Assembly: GCA_905221615.1 (NCBI GenBank)
Contig: CAJNDT010004957.1
Coordinates: 248,001 to 312,000 of the forward strand
Direction: 5' to 3'
From: Symbiodinium sp. CCMP2592
Lineage: Eukaryota; Sar; Dinophyceae; Suessiales; Symbiodiniaceae
DNA: 64,000 nucleotides
In this document: positions 15,980-28,460 of the stretch, in pieces
How the letters are laid out: each line of letters opens with the position of its first letter
Position numbering within the stretch: position 1 is the stretch's first letter
Notes under the pieces: model-generated
The model's input: only the letters and a program-made list of their open reading frames with translations
Told to the model about the DNA's origin: nothing
The model's database searches: none
Position numbers and translations under genes: made by a program

Positions 15980-17576
15980 GTAGCAAGTTTCTGGGCCCGG
16001 CCTCTGTCGAGATCATAACATGGAATGGCTGTCGCTGCGTCTCACCTCCAGCCCAGGTTGCTGGCCAAGATCGAAGAGCAGATGACCCAGACCAAAATGG
16101 CGTGGGGATCCTACTTCCACTCAGCTGTACTTCGTTCAATTGTGCCTACGAAACACACGGGGTCTTCTGTGCAAACTCAAGGGCCCTAGAAAGCGCACAG
16201 CATGCCAATGAATTCCTGGAGGTGCTGCAAAGTCGTTACGGCCGAAAGTGCTGCAAAGAACTTCGGCCTTTAATTTAGAAACCTTCATGCAGGTCTCATA
16301 ACGGCAACTTTGCAACAATTTTCGGAACCCAAAGTTTCGTGACCCTGGAAATTCATCCCCCGTAGAAACAGCTACTCTAGAACGATGTCCTAGTTCCCTT
16401 TGCCACCCAGCCCAGGAACTGCCTGAAGAATCTCCGCAACTTCGAAGCCAAGTGATGTGAACCACGGCAGCGAGAGCCGCCACCTTGGATCCAAGATGCT
16501 CGGGAGAAGTATTCCTAGATACTTTCAGCTTTTCTTCTAAAGTGAAGAGAGCTCTCGGGTGCTACAATTAGATCACTTATCCAGTTTCGGACGGGGACAA
16601 TGGCAGCGGGCCTGCTGACGGGGCATGCGAATCCTGCTCTGCCTGCTCGAAAAGATTGTCAGCCCTAGAGCGATAGTGTGTGCATGTCTGATCAAGCACC
16701 AAATGCAGAGCACAGATACTTCGAGCAGTCTCCAGCCAATGATCCAACCGTAACATGCCAGATGATATGGTGCCGGGCAAGTTGCTAGAAGACCTGGCCC
16801 GGAGTGTCGCTCGTGGCGTCGTGGCCTGAGCGGTATGGAGCATCAAGTACTGTTGCCCTCATGCAGTCGCTCATTCGCTTGCTGCGAGCACATGTTGTGT
16901 GTGTGTGTGTGTACTGCAACAGCAGCTCAATCCTAGGACCATGTGCATCGTGCAGTCTTTATTCAGCCGCTTTCGAAAGATCTTATGGAAGTAGGCACTG
17001 CAATGTGTGCACTTAAATGGGTCGTTTCCGCAATGATTTAATGAATAGTGCATTAAAGACAGCTCCGCAGGAATGTTCTCGGTTTGACCATCGATCAAGC
17101 TCGCCAGCATCTTTATGACCTTACACTCCGTATATCGTGTATATAATTTCAATGGTGAATGAAAGCATATATGAACTTCTATGCATGCTGGCACCAACTT
17201 TGTCGAATTGAGTTCTCTTGCGATGCTTAGGAAAGGCCATGTTGTGCCAATAGCTCATGCACTTCCTATAGTGCCACATTCCTTGCATTTAAGTGCTGGT
17301 CGAACTAGGTCTGTGCACATCTCTACCCATATGTGGATCTATTCCTAGGTGCTTCTTGAATCGTTCATGATTTACCTTATACCCGAGAACCCGGCATCTG
17401 ATTGAGACTACTCACCCAGGGCAGTGAATAGACCGATGGTTTCGCTGTCGCACCAAGCATTTGCTAACATAGACCGTCCCTCTGTCTCTGCCTGTCTCTC
17501 CCTGTCTCTCCCTGTCTCTCCCTGTCTCTGCCTGTCTCTCCCTGTCTCTCCCTGTCTCTCCCTGTCTCTCCCTGTC

Positions 17577-17607
<31 letters not shown>

Positions 17608-17612
17608 TTCCG

Positions 17613-17643
<31 letters not shown>

Positions 17644-18200
17644 GGCCCCTACGTTTGCACGCATACAAACAAATATATTTAGGAGATATTGTGAGCTAGG
17701 TGTCGCCAGCACAGAGCACTGCGGGCACACATATAGCTTTCAATGGGCCATGGACGACTTGGTTGACCTGCTGACATATCGATGCCCAATCACAAACGCT
17801 TGGCGCTGTGCTGTGCCTGAGTCTGCTCTTGCTAGCCACGGATACAAGCCACTTGGCTTAATCGCTCTCGCACATGCCAATGGAACTGGGTTCCTAGCAA
17901 CATATGTAGATCGATGCGACCACGTCTAAGGAGGCCTCTATCACCTTCGTCCTGGCCGTCCCCCTCACCGATGACTACCACGACATTACACACCAAGGAG
18001 TCTCTTCTTGGTACCCTATACAGACATGCAATGTATACCGAAACCCCAATTATTCTTAAGAATACCTGCCGAATCCTTAGACTGCTCCGAGCTTCGGACT
18101 CCATGCAGGACACAAACCAGAACCGGACCATCCATCGACTTCCAGCACCTTGGCAAACAGTCTCTTGCAAGTCGAGCTGTGCTGTTCTTATTCCATGTAG
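15980..18200. other. Spacer with no supported gene
   Basis: Open frames are short and mutually overlapping. The only strong structure is the CTGTCTCTCC minisatellite annotated separately. Confidence 0.45.
17478..17643 (+). repeat. 10-bp minisatellite (CTGTCTCTCC)n grading into (CT)n
   Basis: About ten units of CCTGTCTCTC with single-base variants, followed by simple CT repeats. Frames through it give only repetitive peptide. Confidence 0.9.
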
Positions 18201-18220
18201 AAAGCGACATATGTGAGGAT

Positions 18221-18688
18221 ATGGCTCTTCTACAGGAGGCCGCTGATTGCTTCAGTGATGCAGAGCCTATGTGGTCTGAGCTGCGAACATTAGGCATCGT
18301 GTTCCGGGGGAAAATTTCAAGGCATCCTAGACCTACTTGTGGCAAGGTCTTGGCCCATGCTAGGCAACAAGTAGACTCTTTTCGGGAGCACATAGGAGTT
18401 TCGTTGTGCGTCTTTAAGATCGGTGTGACAAGGAACCCTCCCCAACGCTTCGTCGGCTATGTACAGAAAGGTTTCACAAACATGTGGGTGATCTTTAAGG
18501 GGGACGATGTTGGCCAGCTTCACATGCTGGAGGCAGCCTTGATTTCTCATTATGCAAATTGCTCTGGATGTCAGAACATGAGCGATACGGGAGGGGAAGG
18601 TGCCCTCAACAAATCCGATAATGGAGGCCCGCCTTATTTCGCTTATGTCACTGGTGGCCGAGCAGATCAGCCGAGGCGTGTAGGGTAG
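18221..18688 (+). CDS. GIY-YIG-like nuclease domain protein
   Basis: ATG at 18,221 gives 155 residues; an upstream exon is possible. The core shows VSLCVFKIGVTRNPPQRF (in the place of the GIY...YIG strands followed by the conserved Arg), then LHMLEAALI with the Glu expected in the metal site, then a GC-x-N...GGEG turn (SGCQNMSDTGGEG) and PPYFAYV. This order matches T5orf172/GIY-YIG-type endonuclease domains as I know them. Family assignment is from motif order only. It sits just upstream of, and on the same strand as, a CACTA-like transposase, so it could be a nuclease accessory of that element or a domesticated gene. A degenerate, inactive domain cannot be excluded. Confidence 0.55.
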   Translation: MALLQEAADCFSDAEPMWSELRTLGIVFRGKISRHPRPTCGKVLAHARQQVDSFREHIGVSLCVFKIGVTRNPPQRFVGYVQKGFTNMWVIFKGDDVGQLHMLEAALISHYANCSGCQNMSDTGGEGALNKSDNGGPPYFAYVTGGRADQPRRVG

Positions 18689-18806
18689 TTCAGTCGTGTT
18701 CTACATGATGTGGAACAACAATGTCATGTGCAAAATTAATTTTATATCGGGGAGCTACTAAATCGTTCGGCGAAGATGGGAAAACAATCTGCTTCCATGT
18801 CTCTTG

Positions 18807-20834
18807 ATGCAAATTAAGACTTTGTTTCTGTGCACGCTGGAGCATGTGAAGGTTTTTGCATGTGAGCAATGTTGTGCTTGTGCCAAGGTCCCCTGTTCGC
18901 ACGCCGTGCAGACAGCCAAAGCCTCGCTGGAGAGCAACCCCGAGGGTGCGACCGGAGCTCTGAGAAGGTTTGCTGCTGTTTCAGAGAATGATGCGGAGAC
19001 GGGTGCCCACCGCATTTTCCGAGAATGCAGCTTGGCAGCCCCCATCCCTGTGCAGTTTGAGCAGATCAGCCAGAATGCCGACGAGGAGCTGGCATCGTGG
19101 CCGGTACTCAAATTCAGTGACTGGCTGTTGTATCTGCTGGACAGCGGGCGAGTGCCGTCGCAACTATGTGGGGTTCCCCATATGGATGCCATGCGAGACC
19201 GACTAACGGAATTTTGGGCCCGTTGGAAGGCCCTGCACCCGACACACCAAGTTTTCTCACGAGCCCAAGATGGCTTGTTGGACCTGTCATTGACCATCCC
19301 CGTTTGGAGCCACTCTGATGAAGGAAGATCCCAGAAGCAGAAGCCGATCATGGTATTGTCAGTACATGGCTGCCTAGGACGAGGTACCCTCGGCTACCTG
19401 AAGGCGGTCGAAGAAGATGAGAGCAAGCGTGACGGGATGGGTCTTAACTTCATCGGAGCTACGTGGAGCAACCAGTTTCTCTACTCGGTTATGCTTCGCG
19501 AGGTCTATGCCCAGAAGCCTGAGCTGTTTCAAGGCCTCGCAGGAACCTTCGCTGATGACTTGAGAAAATGCTGGGAGATTGGTGTCGCAACTGAGAACAA
19601 CCCGGAGCTCCGGATTTGGGCAGTGCATCTAGGAACCAAGGGCGATCTACCGGCCCTCACGAAGATCGGAAGGTTCGAGAATCGGAGTTATTCTCGGATA
19701 CCCAAGACGGGACAAAGCAAGACTTTGTGCCAGGGGGTATGTCACCTCTGCCACGCAGCGCAGGAAGACCCAGACGTGGTGGTGTGGGAGGATCTACGTG
19801 AAGATCCGGACTGGGCGAGCACCATGCATCAGACAGTTCCGTGGCCCTCCGAGCCGCCCATCCTTCGCGGTGCTTTGCTGGTTCCTGCGGAGGTGGGCGA
19901 CTTTTTCAAGTTGGATATATGGCACAACTTCCACATGGGGGTGGCCAAGGTATGGCTGGCATCATGCTTCATGGTCCTTTGCAACATCGGCATGGTTGCG
20001 GGGAACTCGATTATCGCACAGTTCGATACTTTGACTGCGCTTTACCGGGGCTTTTGCTTGGACAAAAAACTGTCGATGCACATGCAGCAGTTCTCCCGTG
20101 ATACAATGGGAATCGACAGCAATGCTTCTTTCCCCTCCGGCAAATGGAACAAAGGAGCAGCCAGCACAAACTTGATGCTTTTCCTTCAGTTTTTGTGCGA
20201 GCAAAGAATCGTGGGCCGAACGAATGATCCGCTGCTTTTGAGCATCGCCGCACGGCTATCTCAGCATTTGATCTTGATTTCAAGGAATGAGGGGATGGTT
20301 TTAAATAGTTAATTTAGAACAATTTAGATTTCCGTGTGGTTTATTGTTGCTTCTACGATCCTAACTTAACTAGCCTGCCCTACACGTCGAGATATTGGTT
20401 GCAACTTGTGTGAAGCTTCCAAGGCCCGTGGGACGATTGCAATGAATCGCTTCTTGAGCTCAGTGTACAAAGAAGGGTTTTGGATCGCTAGTCACAAAGC
20501 CAAGCAGTTAGTCAAGTTGTTCTTCACATTTCTGAAATGCTTTCAACTTGCCGCTGTGGAAAGCGGCAGGCGAGACATGAACCGTTTTGGCTTCGTACCG
20601 AAGGTGCACATGCTGCACCATGCAGCATTGCAGCTGCATCAAGAAGCACACAAGGCCCACTGGGCCACCAACGTGTTGGCCACGTCGGTGCAAATTCAAG
20701 AAGACTTCATAGGAAGACCAGCTCGCTTATCAAGACGGGTGGCGATGCGGTCGATTCATGTTCGTGTTCTACAACGCACTCTTATTTCAGCTGAGTTCGC
20801 TTTGAGAGATGCTGATCGCGATCAGCGGTTTTGA
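18807..20834 (+). CDS. CACTA/Tnp2-like transposase-derived protein, two exons
   Basis: Exon 1 is 18,807 to about 20,300; exon 2 is 20,424-20,834, after CTTCCAAG|. The middle region reads LGTKGDLPALTKIGRF, then a CxxC pair (GVCHLCHA), then FKLDIWHNFHMGVAKVW. This resembles the GDLPAL...CxxC...H block of plant and fungal CACTA (Tnp2/Plavaka-type) transposases. Exon 2 carries RFGFVPKVHMLHH-like text, comparable to the conserved P-K-H-x-x-x-H segment. The true start is uncertain because the first codons are Cys-rich and could follow an upstream exon. Gene B of the inner transposon (31,039-32,947, minus strand) has the same motif order and is a distant relative. Whether it still moves anything cannot be told. 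Confidence 0.55.
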
Positions 20835-22044
20835 TTCGTGCAACACTGTTTGTACTGCTTATAGTGGTTGGTGCCGGGCCACGTGCGAGTTCAAGCTTAC
20901 TGTGACGGAGGTCGTTTCCTCTACTATAGAACGAGATCTACATGTGCACCCTATCACAGTAGCTTTCCTTTTATCTAGTCATATACTAACGGAACCATAA
21001 CACATCCCGGAACTTCCTCAGCTCGGCACACAGCCCGCACATGTGGAGCTTCGACACGGACTCGAACCAGCGCCGGCAGAAATGGGGCTGAATTTCGCAG
21101 GCTTGCTTGGGCTTTGTTGGATTTGAGGGAAGCTCTTACGTCATCCCTTTCAAACCTCATAGAGTCCTTAAAGTCCCAAAAACCCCAAAATCCGAAAGAC
21201 CCTGATTCGAAGGAAAGGGGCGTTATTATGGGAAAGGGGCGTGATTCAAACTGAAATCGAGGACTTCCCTAAAACCGCAGGCCAGTCAGGGTTAAGGTAG
21301 GGCTTAGGGATATGTTTAGGGTTTAATTAAGGGTGTAGGGTTTAGGGCTTAGGGATACCCAAATAATACCAGGGTTCCTATAATCAGGGTGGTAGAACGG
21401 ACGACCTAACAAGGTCCTGAATGATGAGAAGAGAGTGTTGGGGCATGCTATAGGGGCCTTAAGAGTTAGAATAGGGTTTTGAGTCCCATTAAACTATACT
21501 TGCAATAAGGACCCCGCAGAATAGTATAGGTAATTATTTCGGCCCCTATAGTATTATGCTAGATGCTTGGAGGCTCCGGGCTTTCGCAGAAGTTTGCCAT
21601 TGCAGCTGCTTGTTTCCTTTGCTGCCTTCGTTCCTAAACCCCGATGTTAGGGATCACCAAACAATGGCTGAATCTACCCTAACTTCGTTCCTAAACCCAA
21701 ATATCAGGGATCCCCAAAGAGAGGCTGAATGTACCGGACATGAGCGACCCACGCGAGGTTTCAAAAGCATCCACTCCTCACTCAAAGCAGTTTGAAAGCC
21801 GGGGCGCAGCCGGCGCAAAGAGAAAGGCACCACCTGATGGACAAGGGTGAGGCTGGAGGGCATATGGTCTACGGTTTTAGGGTTCAGGGTTTGGGTTGGC
21901 TCCTGCAGGATTAAAAATATGGTTGAGGATTTATGGTTGTAGGTCTCTGGTATCAAGCGGGGCTTAGCATGTCAGGTTTAGGGTCCGGGGTTCGAGGTTC
22001 AGGGTACGGCGACTAGCGCTCCGTGATTTACACTTCAAGGGGTT

Positions 22045-22175
22045 TATGTCCTACTTGCAGGGTATCATGGGGAACTAAAGGTTAACCTTCTTGGGTATAT
22101 AGGGTTTCTATATCTACAGGGGCTATACTACCCCAAAAAGGTTATATAAAGGTTACCTACTCCACTACTAGGATG
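22045..22175 (+). repeat. Dispersed repeat, copy 1 (second copy about 27,480-27,600)
   Basis: GGGTATCATGGGGAACTAAA and the following text GGTTAACCTT...GGGACTATACTACCC-type recur in the same order and orientation at 27,480-27,600. Confidence 0.6.
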
Positions 22176-22290
22176 TGGGTGGTTTTCAAAATTAGGGTCT
22201 CTTTTTGGGCCCCTAGTATAGTACGGCACCTATATAATATTTAGGGTACCCAAAAAGGAACCATAATTTTCACAACCACCTATGTTAGGA
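22168..22290. mobile_element. Hairpin (MITE-like) element
   Basis: Arms GGTGGTTTTCAAAATTAGGG and the imperfect reverse complement ending CACAACCACCTATG enclose about 60 bp of TTTGGG/CCCAAA text. Confidence 0.5.
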
Positions 22291-23173
22291 TCGAGAGCTG
22301 AAACATTGAGGTCGCGGGCCAAGCCCGATGCACAGGGAATTTTTGGGGTCCAGTGATCGGTCCCCTCGGCTTGCTCCCTTTTTGCTATGACGGTTTTGGG
22401 CTTAGGGTTTTGGGTTTAAGTCCCTTTTTGCAATGATGAAGATGATTTCGTCTTCTGCAATCGCAACAACCTGAAGATGTTGTCTCGTTTCTGCAACTGC
22501 TTTTCGGACTGCAAGTGTACAACTGAACAGCAGCATCCGTTCTCACTCTTGGAACTTCCTACAATACACCTACTGAAATCATGCAAAAAAATCCACAAGC
22601 TGTATTGGGGGGTTTTCTCTCTGCTGCTTTGGGGCTTGGGGGTGCAGATTCTCCTTGGGCCCATGTTCTCCTTAAGGCTGAGCAAAGGCTGTGATTGCCT
22701 TCCCACGAGAAGTTGTGCCAGAAGTCTTTAGCAGCAGCACCGTGCGATCGAGGTCCGTGATGTGCACCTCGCACCAACAAGTCTGGAGAATCCGAAAGCC
22801 CCCCCCTTTAAATCGTCGACCAAAGATTGCTAACAGACTCCGTGTCCATTGCAGATTCGAAATCCACGACCAAAATTCTTCAAGAGTTTCAGTCCAGGCT
22901 ATTTGGCGTTGAGGCTTTTCGTAAGGGGTTCGGGCTAGTTGCGCCGGACAGGCAGCGAAGCTGACACCCGAAACATGAAGCAAGAGTGTCTCTTGGGTAC
23001 GGCCCCCACTCAGTAATAGTTGAATAATATTCATAATACAGATATACTAGGACTTTAATAGTAGCCCTATTACAGACTCTTACTGCATGGGGGCAGCACC
23101 TAAAGTGTCTCAGTTTCTCAGTCTCAACACCTCGGGTTGTGTCATTGCAAAATGGAAGCCATTGACTGCCCAG

Positions 23174-23252
23174 AGGCTCCATAGTAGGTCCTTTGTGGGA
23201 TTGCCTTATAGGATTCTATATATGAACCCCAAAAGGAACTACTATGGAGCCT
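23174..23252. mobile_element. Hairpin (MITE-like) element
   Basis: Begins AGGCTCCATAGTAG and ends CTACTATGGAGCCT, with near-complementary GTCCTTTG/AAAAGGAA inside the arms. The core GGGATTGCCTTATAGGATTC recurs at about 63,735-63,755. Confidence 0.6.
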
Positions 23253-23629
23253 GTGGGTAATTCTTACAGTCCCGAAGCTATGAGAACTCCCAAATTCTAC
23301 GGTTTACGGAGAATCGAACCCTGAATTGGTCTAGACCGTTCAGCCTCCAAAATCAAGTTGAGTCAAGCTTACAAGTCCAGGCTTGCATCACCCTAAACTC
23401 GCTTAGAGCATGTATGGCAACACTTATAGTGAGCCGTATGAGCTCTTAAAGTGCAACCTAAGCCTCAAACCATGAAGCCCAAAAACCTTAAACCTCTTCA
23501 ATAGTGACTACCCCCTCACCCGTAACACCACCAAGTACTAATCTCGAAGTCACTGAGCCACCAGCCCCGAGCCGCAAAAAGCAAAAAAAAAACACCTTGC
23601 GGACTCCAATGCCTCATGAAGCCTGAACC

Positions 23630-23737
23630 TTACCCATAGTCTCCATTGTAGTTCCTTTTTCTGGTTTAACCAATAATACATTAAGGATCCTATATAGGTA
23701 ACCCCAAAAAGGAACTACAACGGAGACTATAGGTAAA
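23630..23737. mobile_element. Hairpin (MITE-like) element
   Basis: Arms TAGTCTCCATTGTAGTTCC and GGAACTACAACGGAGACTA are reverse complements with one mismatch. It shares the AAGGAACTAC word with the 23,174 element. Confidence 0.6.
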
Positions 23738-24856
23738 CCTCAACATGCTAGCCCCTAGAGAACCCCAGAGCACAGTCATGCCCCTCCGCCTCCTCCTCGG
23801 TTTCGCGCGGAGGATCTCCTCGCAAAGCTAAGAGGGACCCGGAAGCCTGGCAATGAGCGGCGTAGGCTGGGCTCTTGTTAAGAACCATAATAAGAAAACC
23901 ATATTAATAATTACGATAGATCCCTCTTATGGTAACTGAAAAAAGCCTTAGCAAGAATCCAGTAGGGTTTACGGATTGCAACCCTGCTCCAGATTGCATG
24001 AGCATGCGATAAGGATTCGAAAACAAGGTTGTCAAGGTCAAGACTTCGTAAGGGTTTCGGGCTCTAGGGATTGAGCGTTTAGGGTTTAGCGATGTAAGGA
24101 GTTTATGGTTCAGGGATGCTTGGCGGAGTAGTGTTCCACGGAATGTACGATTCAGGGATAAGGATTCAGGCCGTGAAAGCGTGAGCATATAGACGATTTA
24201 GGACAGCCAAGTTCGAAGAGAGGACCCCTTCAAAGCTCTTTATCCAGCCCCATGACAAATTGGGTCAGAGACGCAGTAGGTAGAGCTAGGGCGGCTCATC
24301 CCAGTTAGACGCCCAGAGATTCCAAGCAAGCAGGATGCACAACCCTAAACCCTAAACTCAATGCCTAGACCAGGGCCTCGGCGTCGCTTCAAATCCTTCA
24401 AACTGCAACTAGCAAGTTAAGCAGCTGCAAGAACATGCAACCCATAACATACTAGGTTAGCAACCCCTTTTGAAAGCGTGAAACCCCGACCCGAGCAAAG
24501 ACTAAAGCCCCTCAGGCTATAATACAATCATGGTCCATACATGTCCTAACTGATCCTGATCCTGCCGTGGGTGTTTTGGCCCACCAGAACAAGGAAAGCT
24601 AGAACAAACAACACGAAACGACCATTGCCCAAAATCCCCATCCCACTAGGCCGGCAGGAAAGCAAAATCCCAAATTAATGTAGGACCTTAGTAATACAAA
24701 ATAAAGAACCACCAAAACTCATTCTAATCATTAAGGCTCCTACAGTAATTCTTAACCGGAACACGTAAAGAACGCTGAAAGAACCCTTACAGAAATGAAC
24801 TCAAAACTGTCCCATAAGAGCCTTTAGCCCCCTACAAACCCTAAACCCTAGAAGCT

Positions 24857-24939
24857 GCCCCCACCCTGTAATAGTGACTCTAAGGATTATATTAGGGCCT
24901 CATTATATTCCAATTATACCACTATTACAGGGTGGGGGC
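24857..24939. mobile_element. Hairpin (MITE-like) element with perfect 20-bp arms
   Basis: GCCCCCACCCTGTAATAGTG at the left end and its exact reverse complement at the right end enclose about 43 bp. Confidence 0.65.
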
Positions 24940-24958
24940 CCCTTCTAACCAACACCCC

Positions 24959-25027
24959 TTAATTAAGGAATATACATTAAACCATAATATCAAGGCCTCT
25001 CTAATTGCAGGTATATTCCTTAATTAA
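24959..25027. mobile_element. Hairpin (MITE-like) element with perfect 17-bp arms
   Basis: TTAATTAAGGAATATAC and its exact reverse complement GTATATTCCTTAATTAA enclose about 35 bp. The ends contain a TTAA palindrome. Confidence 0.6.
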
Positions 25028-25422
25028 ACTAAACCCTAGACTCTTCAAGAGCCCCCCGGGGCCTCTGAACGCTCCCCTTAAACCAGGAACCTTTCATGAA
25101 CCCCTGCAGGAACCTCTGACGAATCCCTTGAAGGAGCTCTGTAAACAACTGTAAACCCCAAAAACCTTAAACCCTAAACCCAAAAACCCAACAACCCTAA
25201 ACCCAAAAATCCTAAACCCCAAAACCCTAAACCCAAAAACCCTAAACCCCAAAACCCTTTTGACACTGGGCTAGCTGGCTGCCAGAATATACCCCCAAAC
25301 CCAAAAAACCTAAACCTTAAATCCTAAACCCTAACCTTGAAAGGAGCCCCGCCGCCTTCTCCAGGGTCAAAGTTCGAAGCCGGAGCTGCTCCGCGCCCTG
25401 TCGCCTGCTTGGACTGTTCTAT

Positions 25423-25524
25423 GGGGTTTAGGGGTAGTTATAAGTGGGGTTGTAAGTAGAGTAACTATAGTTATAATCCATATTAGGGGACTTCTAACTC
25501 CACTTATAACTACCCATGAACCCC
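25423..25524. mobile_element. Hairpin (MITE-like) element
   Basis: The arm GGGGTAGTTATAAGTGG is matched by CCACTTATAACTACCC. Outer bases GGGGTTTA/TGAACCCC are also nearly complementary. Confidence 0.55.
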
Positions 25525-27059
25525 CAAGTACAGGTTGCAGTGGAGGGTTTCGCGACACGCACACTGGCACGAGGCAGGCATGACTTCCAGCTTGCTACCG
25601 GGACATACGAGCAACGGCACTATCTCAAGATTGGCGGGCAGAGTGTCCGAGGGCATAGAAGCCCAGCCCAACTAAATGGTATAACTGCAAAACGTACGGC
25701 AAGTAGACCATGTTGCGAGAGTGCCAGCTCCTATGTCGTGAGTCCAAGAACCCGCAGCCGTTGCGAACCACCGAGGGTGACGACCCGAAGGCTCACCGCA
25801 TGACCGCATGCAAAGACTAACATGTGCAACAAACATCTCGCAGCAGTGCAGGACGGTTACCGACCCCGTGGCCCAGGCTACAGGGCCATCTGGTTCAAAA
25901 CCAAAGTCCAACTCGCTCCACTCATAGTTCACCTCCGCCTTGCAGTACTACCCCGTGATCCAGTCCAGGATGGCGAGCCACACCGGGAGGGTTTAGGGCT
26001 GTAGGGGCCCCCTTCCAAGGCCGAAGGGGCCCTTGAGGGTTCAGGAGTTCAGGATTTAAGGGGTTCGAGGTTTAGGCTTACGGACTTCTAAGGGTTGAGG
26101 ACCTTGGAAATCACAGCCGAGGTTGGAAAATTCTTAGTCGGAAAGAAAGATCAGGTGGAGGGCTTCATCGTTCACTCACACAGCAAAGCCCCCTCCCTAA
26201 GCCATGAGGACGCTCCATGGCAGGGTCCTTTCGTACTTGGACCTAAACATTCAACCAAACCCCAAATCCTGCGATTTTGAACATGGAACATCCCGCAATT
26301 ACCCTAAAGCTCCGGAGTTGTTCCTGTTTGGGGTTCATGTTTAGAACCCTAGAAATTAAACCCGAAAAGGAGCTACTATGGAGAGTATGTATAATCAGCT
26401 TTGAGAGATTAGAGCCGCCAAGTCTCGCTGCGATGCCGCTGTGCCCGGCTGCCGTGATCACCACGGTCACACGCAGCCTGCTGGTGGCTGGCAGAGGACT
26501 TTCACGCTCCTTTGGAACAAACTCCGGGAAGAACTTACAGTAGAAGTGTCTGATACCTACTTCCTGTAGAGGGTATCTGCATGAGATATAGGGCCTACAG
26601 GGCCGTGTTCCGTGAGCTGGAAGGTAGCATGGCTCCCGTCAGGAACGAAAGAAGCACTTGTTTATGAGTGCACCCTTGTGGCTATGGCATCTGTGCGAGT
26701 GGCAAAAACTGACGTAGAATCTGGGCAAGGCAACGATGAATCCTCATCGCTTGCTTCAACACCTGCTACTCCTGTTGTGGAACCTGACACGTAGCTTTTC
26801 TTAGTGGGTAGTCAGAACTGTTGGCTTTTATGTCCTGGCCGGAGAACTACCTGGGTCCGTGTTACGACGGAAGACAGATGCATCCTTTCCATAAAATATG
26901 GGAAAACCGGCCACAAAAACACACAAGACTCCTTACTAGTATGCCTAAATCCTGACTCCTACATCACTAAAGGCTGTTTACGAAGAAAGCCGCTCCCTCT
27001 AGTGGCTCATGAGTCATGAGTCACAAGGTCACTGTGTCGAACCAATGAACTAGCACTGA

Positions 27060-27164
27060 TGTAGGAACCTGATCAAGAAACCTCGTGCCTTTCTTCGGAC
27101 TGCTTCTATGAACCTTAATATGCTGGGGGTTGTGGGGCCAGGGTTTCCTAATCAGGTTCCTACA
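27060..27164. mobile_element. Hairpin (MITE-like) element
   Basis: TGTAGGAACCTGATCAAGAA on the left pairs with TTCCTAATCAGGTTCCTACA on the right, with one mismatch and one bulge; about 55 bp lie between. Confidence 0.55.
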
Positions 27165-27750
27165 CTAGGATCATCGCTCCTCTGCTCTTCCTTCACGGCA
27201 CACCTTCCGAGAATATCTTCGTTTCGTATCGGGCCTATGGTCCTACAGCCCTAAACTGCCCCCCCGACAGCCACCACCGACAAAAGCTGTCACACTGCCG
27301 AGAAGCTGTTCGAAGCTCTGAATGAGCTCTGCCTCCGGAAAAAGTAAGTTTCAGCTTCGGCACTTCGCGGTCTAGGATGCAGTACCGTCGGGAGTAAACC
27401 CCCGGGTCCCTTCACCGATGTTAATTTAAAGGTTCCATTCAATATTACACATATTCATATACACACAATACTAAAAATATAGTACCTACTTGTCGGGTAT
27501 CATGGGGAACTAAAGGTTAACCTTTTTGGTTATACAGGGATTATACAGGGACTATACTACCCAAAAAAGCTTAAAGGTTCTACTACTAGGAGTACGAACT
27601 CCAGTTGTGGTTTGGGCAAGATTCCCCATATTGGCACCTACCCCAAAGGAACCCCTTTATAGGTTACCTACTCAGCTACTACCTCTCTTCTTCAACAACC
27701 GGGCCCCGAAAAGTTCAAACTTTCTAAGATAGAGCTAATATATAAATAAA

Positions 27751-27773
27751 TATACTGGGATGGGCTTTGGCAG
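27751..27773 (+). repeat. Left terminal inverted repeat of the outer element
   Basis: Begins TATACTGGGATGGGCTTTGG; its partner is on the opposite strand at 62,023-62,045, with four mismatches in 23. Confidence 0.5.
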
Positions 27774-27913
27774 CCCTGAAAATTATTTATGGATCCGGGC
27801 TGTTTTTGTGCATCCATGTGAATGCAACACCAAGCAGCAATCACTCACTCTTTTTCTCCCGCGATCATGTGGAATGTCAACAGTGGTAACAAGAAAAACG
27901 CGACAATCAGCAG

Positions 27914-28285
27914 CCACTGACACTGGCAGCTCAGACGATGGTGGCCTGCAAGAGCAGGCAGAAACCAAAATCTGTCTTGACACCCTGACAATGGAAGCAT
28001 TTGACACTCATTCTGTGTGGCAAGTGCAATAACACACCCAATGCGCACCCCTCCATGCCTGCTCAAAGTTGACACTGATTTCCAGCTGGTAGGCCTGACA
28101 TAATGGAAACACGTGACACTCATTCTGTGTGGCCAGTGCAATAACGCACCCAAGACGCACCCCTCCATGCCTGCTCCAAGTTGACACTGATCTCCAAGAC
28201 GAAGGCCTGCCATAGTGGATGCATTTGACACTCATTCTGTGTGGCCAGTACAATAACGCACCCAATACGCACCCCTGCCTGCCTT
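27914..28285 (+). repeat. 112-bp tandem array, left part (three units)
   Basis: The word TGACACTCATTCTGTGTGGC starts at 28,002, 28,114 and 28,226, an exact 112-bp period. The fourth unit is cut at 28,285, where the inner element's terminal repeat begins. The same array continues at 40,800. Confidence 0.9.
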
Positions 28286-28311
28286 CCCAAAGAATCTTCT
28301 TAGGCTGTTAA

Positions 28312-28460
28312 CAGACTATATATCCTAAAATAGACTATTAGTCTATTATAAGATATATAGTCAAAAATAGACTAGGATATAGTCTATTTTAAATAGACTA
28401 TTATAGTCTATTTTAAACTATTGAATAGTCTATTTTAAACTATTACATAGGCTATTTTAG
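28312..28460. repeat. Left subterminal AT-rich repeats of the inner element
   Basis: Repeated TAGTCTATTTTAAA and TAGACTATT words in both orientations. The right end (40,676-40,773) holds the same words, as expected of subterminal transposase-binding repeats. Confidence 0.65.

Larger units (their letters stand above)
20850..27750. repeat. Gene-free spacer: telomere-like text and hairpin elements
   Basis: No exon with splice context was found. TTTAGGG/CCCTAAA words are dense (21,290-21,350, 24,335-24,355 and 25,140-25,340) but degenerate. At least seven short inverted-repeat elements lie inside. The plus-strand gene block ends on its left and the minus-strand block begins on its right. Confidence 0.65.

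Noticed and set aside
25140-25340. True telomere
   Set aside because: CCCTAAA units are irregular, point in both directions across the window, and are flanked by unique DNA on both sides.
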